In this document: piece after piece, positions 27,610 through 41,414 of the stretch
Layout of the letters: the number at the start of each line of letters is the position of its first letter
Numbering within the stretch: the first letter of the stretch is position 1
NCBI GenBank assembly: GCA_029961685.1
Contig: JARWKL010000002.1
Span: 19,994,908-20,058,907, forward strand
DNA from: Aristolochia californica
Lineage: Eukaryota; Streptophyta; Magnoliopsida; Piperales; Aristolochiaceae
DNA: 64,000 bases
Direction of reading: 5' to 3'
Translations under genes and position numbers: made by a program
Notes under the pieces: model-generated
Told to the model about the DNA's origin: nothing
Database searches by the model: none
Seen by the model: only the letters and a program-made list of their open reading frames with translations

Positions 27610-28180
27610 TGGGTTGATTGGCTCTGGTAAATATCCAACCACACGTTAACTTGAGAATTTAATTTTTGCTACTCCTTGAAGTTTTATGATCATTAGCTCA
27701 TTTGCATCTTCAACATCTTTCTGGCATGCATACCCACCGCATTTAAAACATCTTAGGATCAATTAGAAATCTTTCTTATAAAATTCCACCAAGCTATTAG
27801 GGGTTGTACTAGTCGAATTTCCCGAACATGGATAACGAAACTTTGGAGTTTATTTTTAGTTCGTGAAATATTTTTCTTCACTTACATTTATTATAGTTTT
27901 CAAATTTTTTTGCATACATGAACTTTAAAATTTTACTTTTGTTTACGAGAAAAGTTTGGTTTTGAAACAAAATTGAACATCCAAAATGGAAGTGTAAAAA
28001 GTGCTCAGAGAGATAATTCCAAAAAGTATCTTTGATTTTGAAGGATAGGCAAAAATTGGTTTGTTTGGCTCTGGTAAATATCCAACCACACGTTAACTTG
28101 AGAATTTAGATTTTTCTTCAGCTTGAAATTTTTGGAGCATTACGTCATTTGCATCTTCAACATATTTCTTGCCTGCATAC
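27609..28180 (+). repeat. Satellite monomer linking two blocks
   Basis: One ordinary monomer and part of the next. The variant TTTTTGCTACTCCTTGAAGT followed by TTTATGATCATTAG recurs at 45970-45995, again directly after a D-type monomer, so this unit extends the A-B-C-D block by one. Nothing else is present. Confidence 0.7.
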
Positions 28181-30850
28181 CCACCACATTTAAAACATGT
28201 TAGCATCAATTAGAAATCTTTCTTATCAAATTCCACCAAGCTATTATTGGTTGTACTAGTGGAATTTTCCAAACATGGATAACAAAACTTTGGAATTCAT
28301 TTTTAGTGCATGAAATAATTTTCTTCACTTACTTTTATTATAGTTTTCAAATTTTTTTGGAAACACGAACTCTAAAATTTTCATTTTATTTACGTGAAAA
28401 GTTTGGTTTTGAAAAAAAATTGAACATCAAAAATGGAAATGAAAAAAGTGATGAGAGAGATAATTCCAAAAAGTATCTCTGATTTTGAAGGATTGGCAAA
28501 AAGTGGGTTGTTTGGCTCTGGTAAATATCCAACCACACGTTAACTTGAAAATTTAATTTTTTCTACTCCTTGAAATTTTTGGATCATTAGGTCATTTGCA
28601 ACTTCAACAAGTTTCTTGCATGCATACCCACCACATTTAAAACATGTTAGGATCAATTAGAAATCTCTTTCTTATAAAATTCCACCAAGCTATTAGGGGT
28701 TCTACTAGTGGAATTTCCCAAACATGGATAACAAAACTTTCGAGTTCATTTTTAGTGTGAAATAGTTTTCTTCACTTACATTTATTATAGTTTTCAAATT
28801 TTTTTGCATACATGAACTCTTAAATTTTCATTTTGTTTTGAAGAAATGTTTGGATTTGAGAAATAATTGAAGTCCAAATTAAAAACGCACAAATGCTGAG
28901 AGAGGTAATACCAAAAAGTATCTTTGATTTTGAAGGATAGGCAAAAAGTGGGTTGTTTGGCTCTGGTAAATATCCAACCACACGTTAACTTGAGAATTTA
29001 GTTTTTTCTACTCCTTAAAATTTTTGGATCATTAGGTCATTTGCATCTTCAACATGTTTCTAGCATGCATACCCACCACATTTAAAACATGTTGGGATCA
29101 ATTAGAAATCTCTTTCTTATAAAATTCCGCCAAGCTATTAGGGGTTGTACTAGTGGAATTTCCCAAACATGGATAACAAATATTGGAGTTCATTTTTAGG
29201 GAGTGAAAAAATTTTCTTCACTCACATTTATTATAGTTTTAAAATTTTTTTGCATACATGAACTCTAAAATTTTCATTTTGTTTACGAGAAAAGTTTGGA
29301 TTTGAAAAAAAATTGAACATCCAAAATGGAAATGCACAAATGCTGAGAGAGATAATTCAAAAAAAAATCTCTGATTTTGAAGAATAGGCAAAAACTGGGT
29401 TTTTTGGCTGTTGTAAATAACCAACCACACGTTAACTTGAGAATTTAATTTTTTCTACTCCTTGAAATTTTTGGGTCATTAGGTCATTTGCATCTTCAAC
29501 ATGTTTCTGGAATGCATACCCACAACATTTAAAACATGTTAGGATCATTTAGAAATCTCTTTCTTATAAAATTCAACCAAGCTATTTGGGGTTGTATTAG
29601 TGGAATTTCCCAAACATGGATAACAAAACTTTGGAGTTCATTTTTAGAGCATGAAATAAATTTCTTCACTAACATTTTTTATTGTTATCAATTTTTTTTG
29701 CATACAATAACTCTAAAATTTTCATTTTGTTTATGAGAAAAGTTGAGCAATTTTGGATTTGAAAAACAAATTCAACATCCAAAATGGAAATGGAAAAAGT
29801 GTTGAGTGAGATAATTCCTAAAAGTATCTCTGATTTTGAAGGATAGGCAAAAAGTGGGTTGTTTGGCTTTGGTAAATATCCAACCACATGTTAACTTGGG
29901 AATTTAATTTTTCTACTCCTTCAAATTTTTGGATCAGTTGGTCTTTTGCATCTTCAACTTGTTTCTGGTATGCATAGCCACCACATTTAAAACATTTTAG
30001 GATCAATTAGAAATCTCTTTCTTTCAAAATTCCACCAAGATATTTTGGGTTGTACTAGTGGAATTTCGCAAACATGGATAACAAAACTCTGGAGTTCATT
30101 TTTAGTGCGTGAAATAATTTTCTTCACATACATTTATTATAGTTTTCAATTCTTTTTGCATACTTGAACTCTAAAATTTTCTTTTTTTTTACGAGAAAAG
30201 TTTGGATTTGAAAAAAAATTGAACATCCAAAATGGAAATGCAAAAAGTGCTAAGAGAGATAATTCCAAAAAGTATCTCTGATTTTGAAGGATAAGCAAAA
30301 AGTAGGTTGTTTGGCTCTGGTAAATATACAACCATATGTTAACTTGAGAATTTAATTTTTTCAACACCTTGAAAATTTTGTATCATTAGGTCAGTTGCTT
30401 CTTCCACATGTTTCTGGCAAGCATACCCACCACATTTAAAACATGTTAGGATCAATTAGAAATCTTTCATATAAAATTCCACCAAGCTATTAGGGGTTGT
30501 ACTAGTGGAATTTCCCAAACATGGATTACAAAACTTTGAAGTTCAATTTTAGAGCGTGAAATAATTTTCTTCACTTACATTTATTATAGTTTTCAATTTT
30601 TTTTGCATACATGAACTCTAAAATTTTCATTTTTTTTACGAGAAAAGTGTGGTTTTGAAAAAAAATTGAACATCAGAAATGGAAATACAAAAAGTGCAGA
30701 GAGAGATAATTCCAAAAAGTATCTCTGATTTTGAAGGATAGGCAAAAAGAGGGTTGATTGGCCTTGGTAAATATCCAACCACACGTTAACTTGAGAATTT
30801 AATTTTTTCTACCCCTTGAAATTTTGGATCATTAGGTCATTTGCTTCTTC
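28180..30850 (+). repeat. Seven-monomer period, copy 1
   Basis: Anchors 28503, 28948, 29395, 29854, 30302 and 30749 are matched by 31654, 32101, 32550, 33007, 33457 and 33892, about 3,143-3,155 bp away. Shared variants include GTTAGCATCAATTAG, TTTGGAATTCATTTTTAG, GCACAAATGCTGAG or its relative, TTCAACCAAGCTATTTG, the 9-bp insertion monomer, ATACAACCATATGTTAAC with CAACACCTTG, and CTTCCACATGTTTCTGGCAAG. Confidence 0.8.
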
Positions 30851-31329
30851 CATATGTTTCTGGCAAGCATACCCACCACATTTAAAACATGTTAAGATCT
30901 ATTAGAATTCTCTTTCTTATAAAATTCCACCAATCTATTAGGGGTTGTACTAGTGGAATTTCCTAAACATGGATTAAAAAACTTTGGAATTCATTTTTAG
31001 TGCGTGAAATTATTTTCTTCACTTACATTTCTTATAGTTTTCAATTTTTTTAGCATACATGAACTCTAAAATTTTCATTTTGTACACGAGAAAAGTGGGA
31101 CAAGTTTGGAGTTGAAAAAAAATTGAACGTCCAAAATGGAAATGTAAAAAGTACTGAGAGAGATAATTACAAAAATTATCTCTGATTTTGAAGGATAGGA
31201 AAAAAGTGGGTTGATTGGCTTTGGTAAATATCCAATCACACGTTAACTTGAGAATTTAAGTTTTTTCCACTCCTTGTAAATTTTGGATCATTAGGTCATT
31301 TGCATCTTCAACATGTTTCTGGCATGCAT
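30851..31329 (+). repeat. Spacer monomer with the 9-bp insertion variant
   Basis: This monomer separates the matching parts of the two seven-monomer units. It contains GTGGGACAAGTTTGGAGTTG, one of the insertion-type monomers, close in sequence to the one at 46700. Nothing else is present. Confidence 0.75.
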
Positions 31330-34000
31330 ACCCACCACATTTAAAACATGTTAGCATCAATTAGAAATCTTTCTTATAAAATTCCACCAAGCTATTATGG
31401 GTTGTACTAGTGGAATTTTCCAAACATGGATAACAAAACTTTGGAATTCATTTTTAGTGCGTGAAATAATTTTCTTCACTTACTTTTATTATAGTTTTCA
31501 AAAAATTTTTGAAACATGAACTCAGAAATTTTCATTTTATTTACGAGAAAAGTTTGGTTTTGAAAAAAAATTGAACATCCAAAATGGAAATGCAAAAAGT
31601 GCTGAGAGAGATAATTCCAAAAAGTATCTCTGATTTTGAAGGATAGGCAAAAATTGGGTTGTTTGGCTCTGGTAAATATCCAACCACACATTAACTTGAA
31701 AATTTAATTTTTTCTACTCCTTGAAATTTTTGGATCATTAGGTCATTTGCATCTTCAACAAGTTTCTGATATGCATACCCACCACATTTAAAATTTGTTA
31801 GGATCAATTAGAAATCTCTTTCTTATAAAATTCCACTAAGCTATTAGGGGTTGTACTAGTGGAACTTCCCAAACATGGATAACAAAACTTTGGCGTTCAT
31901 TTTTAGTGCGTGAAATAATTTTCTTCACTTACGTTTATTATAGTTTTCAAATTTTTTTGCATACATGAACTCTTAAATTTTCATTTTATTTTTGAGAAAA
32001 GTGTGGATTTGAAAAAAAATTGAACATCCAAATGGAAACGCACAGATGCTGAGAGAGATAATTCCAAAAAGTATCTCTGATTTTGAAGGATAGGCAAAAA
32101 GTGGGTTGTTTGGCTCTGGTAAATATCCAACCACACGTTAACTGGAGAATTTAATTTTTTTCTACTGCTTGAAATTTTTGGATCACTAGGTCATTTGCAT
32201 CTTCAACATGTTTCTGGCATGCATACCCACCACATTTAAAATATCTTGGGATCAATTAGAAATCTCTTTCTTATAAATTCCGCCAAGCTATTAGGGGTTG
32301 TGCACGTGGAATTTCCCAAACATGGATAAGAAAATACTGGAGTTCATTTTTAGGGCGTGAAATAATTTTCTTCACTCACATTTGTTATAGTTTTCAAATT
32401 TTTTTGCATTCATGAACTCTAAAATTTTCATTTTGTTTACGAGAAATGTTTTGATTTGAAAAAAAATTGAACATCCAAAATGGAAATGGACAAATGCTGA
32501 GAGAGATAATTCCAAAAAGATATCTCTGATTTTGAAGAATAGGCAAAAAGTGGGTTGTTTGGCTCTGGTAAATAACCAATCACGCGTTAACTTGAGAATT
32601 TATCATTTTCTACACCTTTAAATTTTTGGATCATTAGGTCATTTGCATCTTCCACTTGTTTCCGGAATGCATACCCACAACATTTTAAACATGTTAGGAT
32701 GATTTAGAAATCTCTTTCTTATAAAATTCAACCAAGCTATTTGTGGTTGTACTGGTGGAATTTCCCAAACATGGATAACAAAACTTTGGAGTTCATTTTT
32801 AGAGCGTGAAATAAATTTCTTCACTTACATTTTTTATAGTTATCAATTTTTATTCCATACAAGAACTCTAAAATTTTCATTTTGTTTATGAGGAAAGTAG
32901 AGCAAGTTTGGATTTTAAAAAAATTGAACGTCCAAAATGAAAATGCAAAAACTGCTGAGTGAGATAATTCCAAAAAGCATCTCTGATTTTGAGGGAAAGG
33001 CAAAAAGTGGGTTGTTTGGCTTTGGTAAATATCCAACCACACGTTAACTTGAGAATTTAATTTTTTCTACTCCTTGAAATTTTTGGATCAGTTGGTGTTT
33101 TGCATCTTCAACTTGTTTCTGGTAGGCATAGCCACCACATTTAAAACATTTTAGGATCAATTAGAAATCTTTTTCTTTTAAAATTCCACCAAGCTATTTG
33201 GGTTTTTACTAGTGGAATTTCCCAAACATGGATAACAAAACTTTGGAGTTCATTTTTAGTGCATGAAATAATTTTCTTCACTTACATTTATTATATTTTC
33301 AATTTTTTTTTGCATACATGAACTCTATAATTTTCATTTTTTTTTTCGAGAAAAGTTCGGATTTGAAAAAAAATTGAACATCCAAAATGGAAATGCAAAA
33401 AGTGGTAAGAGAGATAATTCCAAAAAGTATCTCTGATTTTGAAGGATATGTAAAAAGTAGGTTGTTTGGCTCTGGTAAATATACAACCATATGTTAACTT
33501 GAGAATTTAATTTTTTCAACACCTTGAAAATTTTGGATCATTAGGTCATTTGCTTCTTCCACATGTTTCTGGCAAGCATACCCACCACATTTAAAACATG
33601 TTAGGATCAATTAGAAATCTTTCATATAATATTCCACCAAGCTATTAGGGGTTGTACTAGTGGAATTTCCCAAACATGGATTACAAAACTTTGAAGTTCA
33701 TTTTTAGTGCGTGAAATAATTTTCTTCACTTACATTTATTATAGTTTTCAATTTTTAACTCTAAAATTTTCATTTTGTTAACGAGAAAAGTGTGGATTTG
33801 AAAAAAAATTGAACCTCCGTAATGGAAATAGAAAAAGTGCAGAGAGAGATAATTCCAAAAAGTATCTTTGAATTTGAAGGATAGGAAGAAAGAGGGTTGA
33901 TTGGCTTTGGTAAATATCCAACCACACGTTAACTTGAGAATTTAATTTTTTCTACACCTGGAAATTTTTGGAACAGTAGGTCATTTGCTTCTTTCACATG
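31330..34000 (+). repeat. Seven-monomer period, copy 2
   Basis: Same monomer order as 28180-30850. A local loss of about 14 bp at 33755 (TTTTTGCATACATG missing before AACTCTAAAAT) makes the 33457-33892 spacing 435 bp; copy 1 does not have it. Related monomers with CATCCGTAATGG and CACATGTTTCTGGCAAGC recur near 39300-39800. Confidence 0.8.
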
Positions 34001-36092
34001 TTTCTGGCATGCACACCCACCACATTTAAAACAGGTTAGGATCAATTAGAAATCTCTTTCTTATAAAATTCCACCAAGTTATTAGGGGTTGTACTAGTGG
34101 AATTTCCCAAACATTGCTAACAAAACCTGGGAGTTCACTTTTAGTGCGTTAAACTATTTTCTTCACTTACATTTATTATAGTTTTCAAATATTTTTGCAT
34201 ACATGAACTCTAAAATTTTCATTTTGTTTACGAGAAAAGTTTGGATTAAAAAAAAATTTGAACATCAAAAACGGAAATGCAAAAAGTGCTGAGAGAGATA
34301 ATTCCAAAAAATATCTCTGATTTTGAAGGAAAGGCAAAAAGTGGGTTGTTTGGCTCTTGTAAATATCCATCCACAGGTTAACTTGAAATTTTAATTTTTT
34401 CTACTCTTTGAAATTTTTGGATCATTAGGTCATTTGAATCTTCAACATGTTTCTTGCATGCATACCCACCACAATTAAAACATGTTAGGATAAATTAGAA
34501 ATCTCTTTCTTATAAAATTCCACCAAGCTATTAGGGGTTATACTAGTGGAATTTCTCAAACATGGATAAAAAAACTTTGGAGTTCATTTTTAGTGCGTGA
34601 AATAAATTTTCTTCACTTACATTTATTATAGTTTTCAAATTTTTTTTGCATGCAAGAACTCTAAAATTTTCTTTTTGTTTACGAGATAAGTTTGGATTTG
34701 AAAAAAAATTGAACATCGAAAATGGAAATGCAAAAAGTGCTGAGAGAGATAATTCAAAAAAGTATCTCTAATTTTCAAGGACAGGCAAAAAGTTGGTTGT
34801 TTGGCGCTGGTAATATCCAACCACACGTTAACTTGAGAATTTAATTTTTTCTTCTCATTGAAATTTTTGGATCATGAGGTCATTTGAAACTTCAACATGC
34901 TTCTTGCATGCATACCCACCACAATTAAAATATGTTAGGATAAATTAGAAATCTCTTTCTTATAAAATTCCACCAAGCTATTAGGGGTTATACTAGTGGA
35001 ATTTCTCAAACATGGATAACAAAACTTTGGAGTTCATTTTTAGTGCATGAAATAATTTTCTTCACTTACATTTATCATAGTTTTCAATTTTTTTTGCATA
35101 CATGAACTCTAAAATTTTCTTTTTGTTTACGAGATAAGTTTGAATTTGAAAAAAATTGAACATCAAAAATGGAAATGCAAAAAGTGCTGAGAGATATAAT
35201 TCAAAAAAGTATCTCTGATTTTCAAGGACAGGCAAAAAGTGTGTTGTTTGGCTTTGGTAATATCCAACCACACGTTAACTTGAGAATTTAATTTTTTCTT
35301 CTCATTGAAATTTTTGGATCATTAGGTCATTTGCATGTTCAACATGTTTTTGGCATGCATACCCACCACATTTAAAACATGTTGGGGTTAGGTTGTACTA
35401 GTGGAATTTCCCAAACATGGATAACAATGCTTTGGAGTTCATTTTTAGTGCATGAAATAATTATCTTCACTTACGTTTATAATAGTTTTCAAATTTTTTT
35501 GCATACATGAACTGTAAAATTTTCATTTTGTTAACGAGAAAAGTTTTGATTTAAAAAAATATTGAACATCCAAAACGGAAATATAACAAGTGCTGAAAGA
35601 GATAATTCCAAAAAGTATCTCTGATTTTGAAGGATAGGCAAAAAGTGGTTGTTTGGCTCTGGTAAATATCCAACCACACTTTAACTAGAGAATTTAATTT
35701 TTTCTACTCCTTGAAATTTTTGGATCATTAGGTCATTTGCATCTTCAACATGTTTCTGGCATGCATACCCATCAAATTTAAAACAAGTTAGGATCAATTA
35801 GAAATATCTTTCTTATTAAATTCTTCCAAGCTATTAGGGGTTGTACTAGTGGAATTTCCCAAACATGGATAACAAAACTTTGGAGTTCATTTTTAGTGTG
35901 TGAAATAATTTTCTTCACTTACATTTATTATAGTTTTCAAATATTTTTACATACATGAACTGTAAAATTTTCATTTTGTTTAGGAGAAAAGTTTGGATTT
36001 GAAAAAAAATTGAACATCCAAAATGGAAATGCAAAAAGTGCTGAAAGAGATAATTCCAAAAAGTATATTTGATTTTGAAGGATAGGGAAAAA
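34001..36092 (+). repeat. Satellite monomers including a similar adjacent pair and one shortened copy
   Basis: Anchors are at 34341, 34792, 35239 and 35645. Units around 34400-34830 and 34840-35270 are close relatives: both have CTTGCATGCATACCCACC followed by ACAATTAAAA, AGGATAAATTAG, GGGGTTATACTAG and ATTTCTCAAACATGG. The 35239-35645 monomer has lost about 42 bp at 35385, where ACATGTT runs directly into GGGGTTAGGTTGTACTAG. No gene is visible. Confidence 0.85.
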
Positions 36093-37432
36093 GTGGGTTT
36101 TTTGGCAATGGTAAATATCCAACCAGAAGTTAACTTGAGAATTTAATTTTTCCTACTCCTTGATATTTTTGTATCATTAGGTCATTTGCATCTTCAACAT
36201 GTTTCTGGCAGGCATACCCACCACATTTAAAACATGTTAGGATCAATTACAAATCTCTTTCTTATAAAATTCCACCAAGCTATTAGGGGTTGTACTAGTG
36301 GAATTTCCTAATCTTGGATAACAAAACTTTGGAGTTTTTTTTTGTGCGTGAAATAATTTTCTTCACTTACATTTATTATAGATTTAATTTTTTTTTGCAT
36401 AGATCAACTCTAAAATTTTATTTTATTTACGAGAAAAGTTTGGATTTGAAAAAAAGTTGATCATCCAAGAAGGAAATGCAAAAAGTGCTAGGGAAGATAA
36501 TTCCAAAAAGAATCTCTGATTTTGATGGATAGGCAAAAAATGGGTTGATTGGCTCTGGTAAAAATCCGACCACATGTTAAGTTGAGAATTTAATTTTTTC
36601 TACTCCTTGAAATTTTTGAATCATTAGGTCATTTGTATCTTCAAAATGTTTCTGGCATGCATACCCACCACATTTAAAATATGTTAGGATCAATTAGAAA
36701 TCTTTCTTATAAAATTCCACCAAGCTATTAGGGGTTGTACTAGTGGAATTTCCCAAACATGGATAAAAAAACTTTGGAGTTCATTTTTATTGCGTGAAAT
36801 AATTTTCTTCACTTACATTTATTATAGATTTAAAATTTTTTAGCATACAAGAACTCGAAAATTTTCATTTTGTTTTAAAGAAAATTTAGATTTGAAAAAA
36901 AAATGAACATCCAAAATGGAAATGCAAAAGTGCTGAGAGATATAATTCCAAAAAGTATCTCTGATTTTGAAGGATAGGAAAAAAGTGGGTTGTTTGGCTC
37001 TTGTACATATCCAACCACACGGTAACTTGAGAATTTAAGTTTTTCTACTCCTTGAAATTTTTGGATCATTAGGTCTTTTCCTTCTTCAACATGTTTCTGG
37101 CATACATACCAACCACATTTAAATCATGTTAGGATGAATTAGAAATCTCTTTCTTATAAAATTCCACCAAGCTATTAGTGGTTGTACTAGTGGAATTTCC
37201 CAAACATGGATAACAAAGCTTTGGAGTTCATTTTTATTGCGTGAAATAATTTTCTTCACTTACATTTATTATAGTTTTCAATTTTTTTGCATACATGAAC
37301 TCTAAAATTTTCATTTTGTTTACGAGAAAATTTTGGATTTGAAAAAAAATTGAACAACCAAAACTGAAATGCAAAAAGTGTAGAGAGAGATAATTCCAAA
37401 AAGTATCACTAATTTTGAAGGATAGGCAAAAG
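36093..37432 (+). repeat. Satellite block E-F-G, second copy
   Basis: E is recognised by GCATAGATCAACTC, GTGCTAGGGAAG and GATTTTGATGG. F has ATTATAGATTTAAAAT, GAACTCGAAAATTTTC and CAAAAGTGCTGAGAGATATA. G has GAACAACCAAAACTG and GTGTAGAGAGAG. Order and spacing are as at 22243-23588. Confidence 0.8.
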
Positions 37433-38324
37433 TTGCGTTGTTTGGCTCTGGTAAATATCCATCCACACGTTAACTTTAGAATTTAATTTTTTCTACTCCT
37501 TGCAGTTTTTGGATCATTAGGTTATTTGCATCTTCAACATGCTTCAGGCATGCATACCCACCACATTTAAAACATGTTAGGATCAATTATAAATCTTTCT
37601 CATAAAATTCCACCAAGCCAATATGGGTTGTACTAGTGGAATTTTCCAAACATGGATAACAAAACTTTGCAGTTCATTTTTAGTGCGTGAAATAATTTTC
37701 TTCCCTTACGTTTATTATAGTTTTCAAATTTTTTTGCATACATGAACTCTATAATTTTCAGTTTGTTTACGAGAGAAGTTTGGATTTGAAAAAAAATTGA
37801 ACAACCAAAATAGAAATGCAAAAAGTGCTGAGAGAGATAATTCCCAAAAGTATCTCTGATTTTGAAGGATAGGCAAAAAGTGGGTTGTTCGGCTCTTGGT
37901 AAATATCCAACCAAACATTACCTTGATAATTTAATCTTTTCTACTCCTTGAAATTTTTGGATGATTAGCTCATTTGCATCTTCAACACGTTTTTGGAATG
38001 CATACCCACCACATTTAAAACATGTTAGGACCAATTAGAAATCTCTTTCTTCTAAAATTCCACCAAGCTATTTGGGGTTCTACTAGTGGAATTTCCCAAA
38101 CATGGATAACAAAACTTTGGGGTTCATTTTTAATGCGTGAAATAATTTTCTTCACTTGCATTTATTATAGTTTTCAAAGTTTTTTGCATAATCTACAATT
38201 TTCATTTTTATTTACGAGAAAAGTTTGGATTTGAAAAAAAATTGAACATCCAAAACGGAAATGCAAAAAGTGCAAAGTGATATAATTCAGAAAGTATCTC
38301 TGATTTTGAAGGATAGGCAAAAAG
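37432..38324 (+). repeat. Two monomers related to 14624-15501 and 20468-21345
   Basis: The first carries CTATAATTTTCAGTTTG and AACCAAACATTA. The second carries CACGTTTTTGGAATGC, CTTCTAAAATTCCACC and TGCATAATCTACAATTTTC. Unlike its relatives in the 13-interval block, the first keeps the roughly 17 bp after CAGTTTG, so the shortening there is derived. Confidence 0.7.
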
Positions 38325-40560
38325 TGGGTTGTTTGGCTCTGGTAAATATCCAACCACACGTTAACTTGAGAATTTAATCTTTTCTACTCCTTGAAATTTT
38401 TGGATTATTTGGACTTTTGCATCTTCAACATGTTTCTGTTATGCTTTGCCACGACTTTTAAAACATTTTAGGATCAATTAGAAATCTCTTTCTTTTAAAA
38501 TTCCACCATGCTATTTGGGGTTGTACTAGTGGAATTTCCCAAACATGTATAACAAAATTTTGGAGTTCATTTTAAGTGCTTGATATAATTTTCTTTACTT
38601 ATTTTATTGCAGTTTTCAAAATTTTTTCCATGCATGAACTCTAAAATTTTCTTTTTTCTATGAGAAAAGTTTGGATTTGAAAAAAAAATGAACATCCAAA
38701 ATGGAAAGGCAAAAAGTGCTGAGAGAGATAATTCCAAAATGTATCTCTGATTTTGAAGGATAGGCAAAACGTGGGTTTTGTAGCTCTGGCAAATATCCAA
38801 CCACATGTTAACTTGAGAATTTAATTTTTTCTACCCCTTAAATTTTTTGGATCTTTAGGTCATTTGCATCTTCAACATGTTTCTGGCATGCATACCAACA
38901 ACATTTAAAACATGTTAGGATCAATTAGAAATCTCTTTCTTATAAAATTCCGCCAAGCGATTAGGGGTTGTACTAGTGGAATTTCCCAAACGTGGATAAC
39001 AAAACTTTGCAGTTCATTTTTAGTGCGTACAATAATTTTATTCTCTTACATTTATTATAGTTTTCAAATTTTTTTGCATACATGAACTCGAAAATTCTCA
39101 TTTTTTTTACGAGAAACTTTGGATTTGAAAAAAAATGAACATCCAAAATGGAAATGCAAAAAGTGCTAAGAGAGATAATACCAAAAAGTATCTCTGATTT
39201 TGAAGGATAGGCAAAAAGTAGGTTGTTTGGTTATGGTAAATATATAACCACATGTTAACTTGAGAATTTCATTTTTTCTACCCCATGAAATTTTTGGATC
39301 ATTAGGTCATTTGCTTCTGTCACATGTTTCTGGCAAGCATACCCACCACATTTAAAACATGTTAGGATGAATTAGAAATCTTTCATATAAAATTTCACCA
39401 AGCTTTTTGGGGTTGTACTAGTGGAATTTCCCAAACAAGGATTACAAAACTTTGGAGTTCATTTTTAGTGCGTGAAATAATTTTCTTCACTTACATTTAT
39501 TACAGTTTTCAATTTTTTTTGCATACATGAACTCTAAAATTTTCATTTTGTTAACGAGAAAATTGTGGATTTGAAAAAAAATTGAACATCCGTAATGGAA
39601 ATGCAAAAAGTGCTGAGAGAGATAATTCCAAAAAGTATCTCTGATTTTGAAGGATAGGCAAAAAGAGGGTTGATTGGCTTTGGTAAATTTCCAAACATAC
39701 GTTAACTTAAGAATTTAATTTTTTCTATACCTTGAAATTTTTGGATCATTAGGTCATTTGCTTCTTCCACAAGTTTCTGGCAAGCATACCCACCATATTT
39801 AAAACATGTTAGGATTAATTTGAAATATTTCATATAAAATTCCACCAAGGTATTAGGGGTTGTACTAGTGGAATTTCCCAAATATGGATAACAAAACTTT
39901 GGACTTCATTTTTGGTGCATGAAATACTTTTCTTCACTTACATTTATTAAAGTTTTCAAATTTTTTTGCATATGTGAAATCTAAAATTTTCATTTTGATT
40001 ACGAAAAAGTTTGGTTTTTAAAAAAAATAGAATATCCAAAATGGAAATACTAAAAGTACTGAGAGAGATAATTCCAAAAAGTTTCTTTGATTTTGAAGGA
40101 TAGGCAAAAAGTGGGTTGTTTGGCTCCGGTAAATATACAACCACACATTAACTTGAGAATTTAGATTTTTCGTCTCATTGAAATTTTTGGATCATTAGGT
40201 CATTTGCATCTTCAACATGTTTTTGGCATGCATACCCACCTCATCTAAAACATGTTAGGATCAATTAGAAATATCTATCTTATTAAATTCCACCAAGCTA
40301 TTAGGCGCTGTACTAGTGGAATTTCCCAAACCTGGATTACAAAACTTTGGAGTTGACTTTTAGTGTGTGAAATAATTTTCTTCACTTACATTTATTATAG
40401 TTTTCAATTGTTTTTACATATATGAACTCTAATATTTTCATTTTGTTTACGAGAGAAGTTTGGATTTGAAAAAAAATTGAACATTCAAAATGGAAATACA
40501 AAAAGTGATGAGAGAAATAATTCCCAAAAGTTTCTCTGATTTTGAAGGATAGGCAAAAAG
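38324..40560 (+). repeat. Diverged satellite monomers with relatives near 13 kb and 30-34 kb
   Basis: Anchors are at 38324, 38771, 39218, 39665 and 40111. Interval 38324-39218 resembles 13088-13726 (TTGGACTTTTGCATC, GTAGCTCTGG, ATCTTTAGGTC) but is full length. Intervals 39218-40111 resemble the 30-34 kb blocks (TGGCAAGCATACCCACC, CATCCGTAATGG). No gene or inserted sequence is visible. Confidence 0.82.
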
Positions 40561-41414
40561 TGGGTTGTTTGGCTCTTGTAAATATCCAACCACACGTTAA
40601 CTTGAGAATTTCATTTTTTCTACTTCTTGAAATTTTTGGATCATTAGGTCATTTGCATCTTCAACATGATTCTGGCATGCATTCCCACCACATTTAAAAC
40701 ATGATAGGATCAATTAGAAATCTCATTCCTATTAAATTCCACCAAGATATTAGGGGTTGTACTAGTGGAATTTCCCAAACACGGATAACAAAACTTTGGA
40801 GTTCATTTTTAGTGCGTGAAATAATTTTCTTTTCTTACATTTATTATAGTTTTCAAAAATTTTTTGCATTGATCAACTCTCAAATTTTATTTTGTTTACG
40901 AGAAAAGTTTGGATTTGAAAAAAAGTTGAACATACAAAAAGAATCTGATTTTGATGGTAGGCAAAAAATGGTTTGTTTGGCTCTGGTAAATATCCAACCA
41001 CACGTTAACTTGAGAATTTAATTTTTTCTTCTCCTTGAAATTTTTGGATCATTAGGTCATTTGCATCTTGAAAATGTTTCCGGCATGCATACCCACCACA
41101 TTTAAAACATGCTAGGATCAATTAGAAATCTTTCTTATAAAATTCCACCAAGCAATTAGGGGTTTTACTAGTGGAATTTCCCAAACATGGATAACAAAAC
41201 TTTGGAGTTCATTTTTTGTACGTGAAATAATTTTCTTCACTTACATTTATTATAGATTTAAATTTTTTTTTGCATACATGAACTCGAAAATTTTCATTTT
41301 CTTTAATAGAAAATTTAGATTTGAAAAAAAATTGAGCATCCAAAATGGAGTTGCAAAAGTGCTGAGTAATATAATTCCAAAAAGTATCTCTGATTTTGAA
41401 GGATAGGAAAAAAG
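40560..41414 (+). repeat. Satellite block E-F, third copy, with a shortened E
   Basis: The E monomer (GCATTGATCAACTC, GATTTTGATGG) is only 408 bp because about 40 bp are missing between GAACATACAAAAAG and AATCTGATTTTG at about 40935. F follows with GAACTCGAAAATTTTC and GCAAAAGTGCTGAGTAATATA. G is absent, and an A-type monomer comes next. Confidence 0.78.
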
